64,000 nucleotides of DNA from Pseudoxanthomonas sp. YR558 (GTDB taxonomy: Bacteria; Pseudomonadota; Gammaproteobacteria; Xanthomonadales; Xanthomonadaceae). The stretch covers positions 248,001 to 312,000 of the forward strand of contig NZ_FPCI01000001.1 of the NCBI RefSeq assembly GCF_900116385.1, given 5' to 3'. The notes beneath the pieces were generated by a model. The model ran no database searches. It saw only the letters and a program-made list of their open reading frames with translations, and was not told where the DNA came from. This document shows positions 59,172 to 64,000 of this stretch, in pieces (the first letter of the stretch is position 1; the number at the start of each line of letters is the position of its first letter). The position numbers were made by a program, and so were the translations under genes.

Positions 59172-59961
59172 GCGGCTGGGTCATGCATGGCGGGTGGCAG
59201 GCACCGGCCTGAGCTTCCTCGCGTTCGGCGTGGGCGGCCTGATCCTGGGCGTGCTGGTGCTTCCGCCACTGCTTTGGCTGGTGCGCGACCCGGCGCGCCG
59301 TCGGCGTTGGTCGCGCCGCATCGTCCAGCGCAGCTTTGCTGCGCATGTCGAACTCATGCGCCGGCTGGGTGTCATGACCTACGAGATCCGTGGGCGTGAG
59401 CGGCTGGCGCGCGACGGACTTCTGGTGCTCGCCAACCACCCGACGCTGATCGATGTGGTCTTGCTGATCTCCTTGCTGCCGAATGCCGATTGCGTGGTGA
59501 AGTCGGCAGTGGCGCGCAATCCGTTCATGCGGGGGCCGGTCCGGGCCGCAGGTTACGTAGCCAACGACGACGGCGCAGGGCTTGTCGAGGACTGTATCGC
59601 CGCCGTGCGGGCGGGTGGGACGCTGGTGATCTTTCCCGAGGGTACGCGGACCACGCCGGGGCAGCCCCTCAAGCTCCAGCGCGGTGCGGCGAACATTGCC
59701 GTGCGCGGCGCCCTGGACGTCACGCCGGTGCGCATCTCCTGCGCGCCGCTGACGCTGGGGAAAGGGGAGAAGTGGTATCGTGTGCCGGCTAGGCGGTTCC
59801 ATATGGTGATCGATGTTCAGGAAGACCTGCCGATCGCCCCGTTCCTGAACGGAACGGACGGGGGGGATCCGTCGGCAGGGGGAGAGGCGCTGGCAGCCCG
59901 GCGACTCACGGACTATCTGGCCAACTATTTTGCGGGAGATCCATCGCGTGCAGGCACTTGA
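59164..59961 (+). CDS. 1-acyl-glycerol-3-phosphate-type acyltransferase (aryl-polyene cluster)
   Basis: The 265-aa membrane-associated acyltransferase has an N-terminal hydrophobic helix (about 15-40), the H92-P-T-L-I-D97 catalytic motif (HX4D) and F157-P-E-G-T-R162. It belongs to the PlsC/LPLAT family and in pigment clusters is thought to help attach the polyene to a lipid. The true start at 59164 overlaps the upstream gene, and its end overlaps the first ACP by 14 nt. Confidence 0.88.
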   Translation: MRERLGHAWRVAGTGLSFLAFGVGGLILGVLVLPPLLWLVRDPARRRRWSRRIVQRSFAAHVELMRRLGVMTYEIRGRERLARDGLLVLANHPTLIDVVLLISLLPNADCVVKSAVARNPFMRGPVRAAGYVANDDGAGLVEDCIAAVRAGGTLVIFPEGTRTTPGQPLKLQRGAANIAVRGALDVTPVRISCAPLTLGKGEKWYRVPARRFHMVIDVQEDLPIAPFLNGTDGGDPSAGGEALAARRLTDYLANYFAGDPSRAGT

Positions 59962-60208
59962 GCACGAGATCAAGGAATTGATCATTTCGTCGCTGTCGCT
60001 GGAAGACATCACCCCGGACGACATCGATACCACCGCGCCGCTGTTCGTGGAGGGCTTGGGCCTCGATTCGATCGATGCGCTCGAGCTGGGACTGGCGCTG
60101 CAGAAGCGCTATGGAGTCAGCCTGTCGGCCGACTCGCAGGAGACCCGCCGGCATTTCGCCAGCGTGCGGGCACTGGCGGATTTCGTCGTCGCCCAGGGCA
60201 AGGCTTGA
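59948..60208 (+). CDS. Acyl carrier protein 1 (aryl-polyene cluster), GTG start
   Basis: The 86-aa acyl carrier protein carries the phosphopantetheine Ser S41 in the GLDSID motif. I choose GTG at 59948 because GGGAG lies about 9 nt upstream and ACPs usually begin close to this residue. A TTG 18 nt upstream is the alternative. It is followed at once by a second ACP gene. Confidence 0.88.
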   Translation: MQALEHEIKELIISSLSLEDITPDDIDTTAPLFVEGLGLDSIDALELGLALQKRYGVSLSADSQETRRHFASVRALADFVVAQGKA

Positions 60209-60228
60209 GCGACGGCAGGACTGGCAAG

Positions 60229-60483
60229 ATGACCAAGAACGAACTCTTTGAACGGATCGTCACGATCCTGCACGACAGCTTCGAGATCGACACGGCGCGG
60301 ATCACGCCCGAGGCGAAGCTCTACGACGACCTGGACATCGACAGCATCGATGCGGTCGACCTGATCGTGCAACTCAAGCCGCTACTGGGGCGGAGCCTCC
60401 AGCCTGACGCGTTCAAGTCGGTACGCACGGTGCAGGACATCGTGGACGTGCTGTACGGACTGATCCGCGACGAAGCCGCCTGA
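60229..60483 (+). CDS. Acyl carrier protein 2 (aryl-polyene cluster)
   Basis: An 84-aa acyl carrier protein with S39 in DIDSID. It differs clearly from the first ACP, as expected for the pair of carriers in aryl-polyene pathways. ATG at 60229, 20 nt after ACP1, with AGGA upstream. A TTG at 60205 could extend it by eight codons. Confidence 0.9.
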   Translation: MTKNELFERIVTILHDSFEIDTARITPEAKLYDDLDIDSIDAVDLIVQLKPLLGRSLQPDAFKSVRTVQDIVDVLYGLIRDEAA

Positions 60484-60496
60484 CGCAGGCCGCACC

Positions 60497-61048
60497 GTGT
60501 CCCGGATAGGCGCGGCCATCTTCGTGGTCCTGTCGGTGGCGTACCCCCTGGTGGTGTACTGGGCCATGGGCCGCTTCGAGCCCCGCTGGCTGGCGGTACT
60601 GCTGCTGGCGCTCGCGTTGCTCCGTGCGGTCGCGACCCGACAGGCGGTATGGCTGGTGGCAGCGGCTGGTGCCGCGCTGCTCGCCCTGCTCGCCACGGTC
60701 TCCAATGAAGCGCTTCCGCTGAAGCTATATCCCGCGCTCGTCAACGCGGTGATGCTGGCCGTATTCGCCACCAGCCTGGCATTCCCGCCGTCGGCAGTGG
60801 AGCGGATCGCGCGGATGACCGAACCGGACCTGCCGCCGGCCGGCGTCGCGTATACACGGCGGGTAACGCAGGTGTGGTGTGTGTTCTTCGTCTTCAACGG
60901 TGCGCTGGCGGTGGCGACGGCGCTGTGGACATCCGACCGCGTGTGGGCCTTGTACAACGGCCTGATCGCCTACGTGTTGATCGGCACGTTGTTCGGCGTG
61001 GAATGGCTCGTGCGCCGTCGCGTGCGGGCGGGACACTCGCATGGCTGA
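60497..61048 (+). CDS. COG4648-type membrane protein (aryl-polyene cluster), GTG start
   Basis: The 183-aa protein has five to six hydrophobic segments and the RRVTQVWCVFFVFNGALA motif (split as RRVTQVWCVF and FVFNGALA) common to the small membrane proteins found in aryl-polyene clusters. No function is known. It starts at GTG, 13 nt after ACP2, and overlaps the ligase gene by 8 nt. Confidence 0.8.
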   Translation: MSRIGAAIFVVLSVAYPLVVYWAMGRFEPRWLAVLLLALALLRAVATRQAVWLVAAAGAALLALLATVSNEALPLKLYPALVNAVMLAVFATSLAFPPSAVERIARMTEPDLPPAGVAYTRRVTQVWCVFFVFNGALAVATALWTSDRVWALYNGLIAYVLIGTLFGVEWLVRRRVRAGHSHG

Positions 61049-62720
61049 GTGGCGCCCGCTGGCCGACGTAGCCCTGCAGCCGTTGCCTGGCCGCACCTTC
61101 GCGCGCAGCGAAGGACGCGTGCTCGACCACGCGACGTTCCATCGCGAATTCGTGCGCTGGCATGCCGCGTTCGGTGCCGCGCCGGGTGCGAGGTTCGCGC
61201 TTCATCTCGAAGATGCGACCCGATTTGCCGCGGCCCTGTTCGGCGCCTGGCATGCGGGGAAGACCGTCGTGCTTCCCGGCGACGCATTGAGCGGCACCCA
61301 GGCGCGCCTTCAGCCGCACGTGGATGGATTCGCAGGTGATTGGCCGGGCACGGTGGCCCTGAGCGAAGGCGTGGCGACCGACGGTGTCTTCGCGCCGCTG
61401 GATCCCGAAGCCACGCGACTCGTGGTGTTTACCTCGGGCAGCACCGGCGAGCCGGTGGCCATCGAGAAGCGGCTACGCCAGCTCGATGCCGAGGTGCGCG
61501 CCTTGGAGCGCGCGCTCGGCGAAGGCCTGGAGGACGTCGCGATCCACGGAACGGTCTCGCACCAGCACATCTACGGTTTGTTGTTCCGCGTGCTGTGGCC
61601 GCTGGCGGCGGGTCGTGCGATCGTGCCGCGCGCGTTCTTCCCCGAGGATCTGCTGGCGGCCATGGAGGGTCACGACGCGGTGCTGGTCGCCAGCCCGGCC
61701 CACCTGAAGCGGCTGCCTGCGCAACTGGACTGGTCGCTGCTGCACGGGCGCCTGCGAGCGGTGTTTTCGTCAGGGGGCGCACTGCCTGCCGAGGCCGCCC
61801 ACGATGTCGCCCGTTTGCTTGGGGTACCACCGGCGGAAATCCTGGGCAGCAGCGAAACCGGCGGCATCGCCTGGCGTCGATGGGACCGCGAGCAGCCCGC
61901 CTGGCAGCCACTGCCCGGTGTGGACTGGAAACTCACGGAGGGTGCGCTGGAAGTACGTTCGCCGCACTTGGCCGAACCCGCCTGGTGGCGTACCCAGGAT
62001 CGCGCCGAAGCCGATGGCGTAGGTGGCTTCCGTCTGCTCGGGCGCGCCGATCGCATCGTGAAGGTGGAAGAGCGGCGGGTTTCGTTGGATGCACTGGAGC
62101 GGCAGATTCAGGCCCATCCTGCTGTCCGTGAAGCACGCGTGTTGTTGTTGGGGGGAAGCCGCAGCGCGTTGGCGGCCGTGGTCGTGGTCGAAGCGAGCGT
62201 TCCGCTTCCCGAGGACGCGGCGGGCCGCCGTGCCCTGGCGAACACCTTGTCGCGTCATCTCGCAGGTGCGCAGGACGCGGTAACGCGTCCGCGGCGCTGG
62301 CGTTTCGTGGCCGCGATGCCGGCGAACGCACAGGGCAAGGTGACCGAGGCGGCGCTGACGGCGCTGTTCCGCCCCGAACGTCCCGAGGCGCGCTGGACGC
62401 TGCGCGAGCCTGCGCATGCGCGGGTGGAACTGCCGCTTGATGCGTCGCTGGCCGTCTTCGAGGGTCACTTCACCCAGGCGGCGATCCTGCCTGGGGTCGC
62501 ACAACTGGACTGGGCGGTGCAGCTGGCGCGCGAAGCGTTCCCGTTGCCGCCGCAGTTCCTCCGCATGGAGGCGCTGAAGTTCCAGCGTGTCGCGCGGCCG
62601 GGTGACGTGATCCGCCTGGATCTGGAGTGGTTGGCCGAGCGCAGCACGCTGGTGTTCCGCTACGTGTCGGAACACGGGCCGCATGCCAGCGGGCGCGTGG
62701 TGTTCGCCGATGGGGAATGA
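61041..62720 (+). CDS. Acyl/aryl-ACP ligase fused to a FabA/FabZ-like dehydratase (aryl-polyene cluster)
   Basis: The 559-aa protein joins an AMP-forming ligase (about 1-440) and a hotdog-fold dehydratase (about 450-559). The ligase has the P-loop TSGSTGEPVA (131-140), GSSETGG and the late Lys in ANAQGKVTE. The dehydratase has H476 (EGHF) and D490, spaced 14 residues as in FabA. In E. coli aryl-polyene clusters these are separate genes (ApeH and ApeI). The ligase would load the aromatic starter, and the dehydratase would act in chain building. Confidence 0.88.
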   Translation: MAEWRPLADVALQPLPGRTFARSEGRVLDHATFHREFVRWHAAFGAAPGARFALHLEDATRFAAALFGAWHAGKTVVLPGDALSGTQARLQPHVDGFAGDWPGTVALSEGVATDGVFAPLDPEATRLVVFTSGSTGEPVAIEKRLRQLDAEVRALERALGEGLEDVAIHGTVSHQHIYGLLFRVLWPLAAGRAIVPRAFFPEDLLAAMEGHDAVLVASPAHLKRLPAQLDWSLLHGRLRAVFSSGGALPAEAAHDVARLLGVPPAEILGSSETGGIAWRRWDREQPAWQPLPGVDWKLTEGALEVRSPHLAEPAWWRTQDRAEADGVGGFRLLGRADRIVKVEERRVSLDALERQIQAHPAVREARVLLLGGSRSALAAVVVVEASVPLPEDAAGRRALANTLSRHLAGAQDAVTRPRRWRFVAAMPANAQGKVTEAALTALFRPERPEARWTLREPAHARVELPLDASLAVFEGHFTQAAILPGVAQLDWAVQLAREAFPLPPQFLRMEALKFQRVARPGDVIRLDLEWLAERSTLVFRYVSEHGPHASGRVVFADGE

Positions 62721-62724
62721 ATCC

Positions 62725-63489
62725 ATGGCCGCGGCGAACGGTGTCCGTCCGCTCGTGGTGATTCCGGTCTTCGACCACGAGCACGCCATCGCGACGATGG
62801 TGGACGGTGTGCGCGCGTCCGGCGTGCCGTGCGTGCTGGTCGACGATGGTTCCGGTGAATCCTGTGCGCGGGAACTGGATCGCCTGGCGGCGCTGCATCC
62901 GTCCGACGTGACGCTGCTGCGCCTGCCGGTGAACCAGGGCAAGGGCGGAGCCGTGCTGGCGGGCTTCCGCGAGGCGGCCAGGACGGGCTACACGCACGTG
63001 CTGCAGATCGACGCCGATGGCCAGCATGATCCCCGCGACATCCCGGGTTTCATCGAAGAGGCCCGTGCGCACCCGGACGCCATCATCTGCGGCGTGCCGC
63101 TGTACGACGCGAGCGTGCCGAAGGGTCGCCTCTACGGCCGCTATCTGACCCACGTCTGGGTTTGGATCAACACGCTCTCGTTCAAGATCCGCGACTCGAT
63201 GTGTGGCTTCCGTGTCTATCCGCTGCCTCCGGTGCTGCGTTTGATGGACGAAGAGACCATCGGCCGTCGAATGGATTTCGATGTCGAAGTACTGGTGCGC
63301 TTGTTCTGGCGCGGCGTCGAGGTGCGCAACCGCCCCACGCGGGTGACCTATCCGCTGGACGGCGTATCCCACTTCGATGTCTGGCGCGACAACGTGCGGA
63401 TTAGCCGCATGCATACCCGACTTTTCTTCGGCATGGTCTGGCGACTGCCACGCCTGCTGGCGCGCAAAGCGAGGGGTGGGCGCGCGTGA
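62725..63489 (+). CDS. Family 2 glycosyltransferase (aryl-polyene cluster)
   Basis: The 254-aa GT-A fold enzyme has an LVVIPVFDHEHAIATMV start, an ILVDDGSGE nucleotide region (VLVDDGSGES) and the DxD-containing QIDADGQHDP. It has no membrane anchor. In aryl-polyene clusters such an enzyme may glycosylate the pigment or its lipid. ATG at 62725 follows a GGGGAATGA ribosome binding site. An ATG 15 nt upstream is possible. Confidence 0.88.
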   Translation: MAAANGVRPLVVIPVFDHEHAIATMVDGVRASGVPCVLVDDGSGESCARELDRLAALHPSDVTLLRLPVNQGKGGAVLAGFREAARTGYTHVLQIDADGQHDPRDIPGFIEEARAHPDAIICGVPLYDASVPKGRLYGRYLTHVWVWINTLSFKIRDSMCGFRVYPLPPVLRLMDEETIGRRMDFDVEVLVRLFWRGVEVRNRPTRVTYPLDGVSHFDVWRDNVRISRMHTRLFFGMVWRLPRLLARKARGGRA

Positions 63490-64000
63490 GCGATCGCTCG
63501 CACCACTGGGCCGACATCGGCGAATCCACGTCCGTGCGCGGCATCCTGCTGCTGTGCGCGGTGCACCGCTGGCTGGGGCGCTGGCCGTTCCGCATCTGCG
63601 TGTATCCGGTCGTGTTCGTGCACTGGCTGCTCAATGGCACGGCACGCCGCGCGTCCCGCCAGTACCTGGCGCGCCTGCACGAGCACCTCGGCGTACCGCC
63701 GCGGCGCCCGGGTGCATGGCAAAGCCTGCGGCACTTCGCGGTGTTTGCCGAGACGCTGCTCGACAAGATCCTGGCGCTGGGCCAGCGCTATCCGGTCGAC
63801 AAGGTCACGATGGAGCGCCAAGGCGTGCTGGCGCGGGTGAAGGCGGGTGAGGGCGGACTGCTCGTCACCGCGCACCTCGGGTGCCTGGAGCTGTGCCAGG
63901 TGATGGCCGACCAGGTGCCGGGGTTCCGCCTGACCGCGTTGGTGCACACCGCGCATGCCGAACGCTTCAATCGGCTGATCCGTCGCCTGGATGCCGGCAG
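63486..64000 (+). CDS. LpxL/HtrB-like lipid acyltransferase, partial at the right edge (aryl-polyene cluster)
   Basis: The frame starts at GTG (63486), overlapping the glycosyltransferase stop (GTGA), and runs open to the window end (171 codons). The visible part contains an early hydrophobic region (about 35-50) and the HX4E motif in TAHLGCLELCQ, a hallmark of LpxL-type acyltransferases. In E. coli aryl-polyene clusters a related acyltransferase is fused to the glycosyltransferase. Here they are separate genes. The 3' end is missing. Confidence 0.82.
   Translation, partial: MSDRSHHWADIGESTSVRGILLLCAVHRWLGRWPFRICVYPVVFVHWLLNGTARRASRQYLARLHEHLGVPPRRPGAWQSLRHFAVFAETLLDKILALGQRYPVDKVTMERQGVLARVKAGEGGLLVTAHLGCLELCQVMADQVPGFRLTALVHTAHAERFNRLIRRLDAG

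Overview
The window is a dense, GC-rich (roughly two-thirds G+C by eye), housekeeping-dominated chromosome segment of a gammaproteobacterium, most likely a member of the Xanthomonadaceae (Xanthomonas / Stenotrophomonas / Pseudoxanthomonas / Lysobacter group). The reasons are the rpsA-ihfB-lapA-lapB order leading into sugar-nucleotide genes, ndk-rlmN-pilF-rodZ-yfgM-bamB-der, a zinc-ligand-poor 41-aa ribosomal protein L36, agmatine deiminase/N-carbamoylputrescine amidase genes, and an aryl-polyene (xanthomonadin-type) pigment cluster. The genus cannot be fixed from sequence reading alone. I see no insertion sequence, prophage, CRISPR array or rRNA. Two tRNA genes are present.

Layout. 1-8.6 kb: the start of an exported protein gene and a monohaem cytochrome c (minus), then a lipoprotein adaptor and two different RND permeases in overlapping frames, closed by a strong terminator. 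8.6-15.5 kb (minus): a TraB-family membrane protein, a GNAT acetyltransferase, aguB, an NTT/MFS-like carrier, an exported aldo-keto reductase, aguA, a small periplasmic protein and rpmJ. 15.6-25.6 kb (plus): cmk, rpsA, ihfB, lapA, lapB, a WbpL/WecA-type initiating sugar transferase, a WbpM/CapD-type dehydratase, galU, an FAD oxidoreductase and a CsaA-like tRNA-binding protein. 25.6-29.9 kb (minus): a TetR (PsrA-like) regulator with an operator-like palindrome, followed by a FadN-type fused beta-oxidation enzyme and a thiolase. 30.0-39.3 kb (plus): ndk with a terminator in its leader, rlmN, pilF, a RodZ-like gene, yfgM, bamB, der, moeA and a rhodanese-MoeB fusion.

39.3-52.4 kb: an AraC regulator divergent from an SDR enzyme, a small membrane protein, LtrA, a Kef-type antiporter, an alpha/beta hydrolase and a DUF1244 gene (minus), folD, guaB, guaA, tadA, a DUF2721 membrane protein (minus), orn, and a small MscS channel (minus). 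52.5-57.98 kb: ppsA (minus) divergent from its regulator ppsR, a DUF1249 gene, a small unknown gene and a zinc-ribbon membrane protein. 58.0-58.35 kb: a tRNA-Ala/tRNA-Glu operon (minus) with a recognisable promoter and terminator. 58.4-64.0 kb: the first part of an aryl-polyene cluster (chain-length-factor-like ketosynthase, acyltransferase, two acyl carrier proteins, membrane protein, acyl-activating enzyme fused to a dehydratase, glycosyltransferase, LpxL-like acyltransferase running off the right edge).

Functional links. The RND block is a probable heteromeric efflux pump without its own outer-membrane factor. lapAB through galU ties LPS quality control to O-antigen/polysaccharide precursor supply and resembles the flanks of the Pseudomonas O-antigen locus without the variable cassette. 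AguA and AguB convert agmatine to putrescine. PsrA-FadN-thiolase form a self-regulated fatty-acid degradation operon. guaB-guaA make GMP. ppsA-ppsR control PEP synthesis. I found no clearly undescribed system. The most noteworthy items are the asymmetric RND pair, the compacted O-antigen locus, the terminator-containing ndk leader, the palindrome plus terminator between ppsA and mscS, and the ligase-dehydratase fusion in the pigment cluster.
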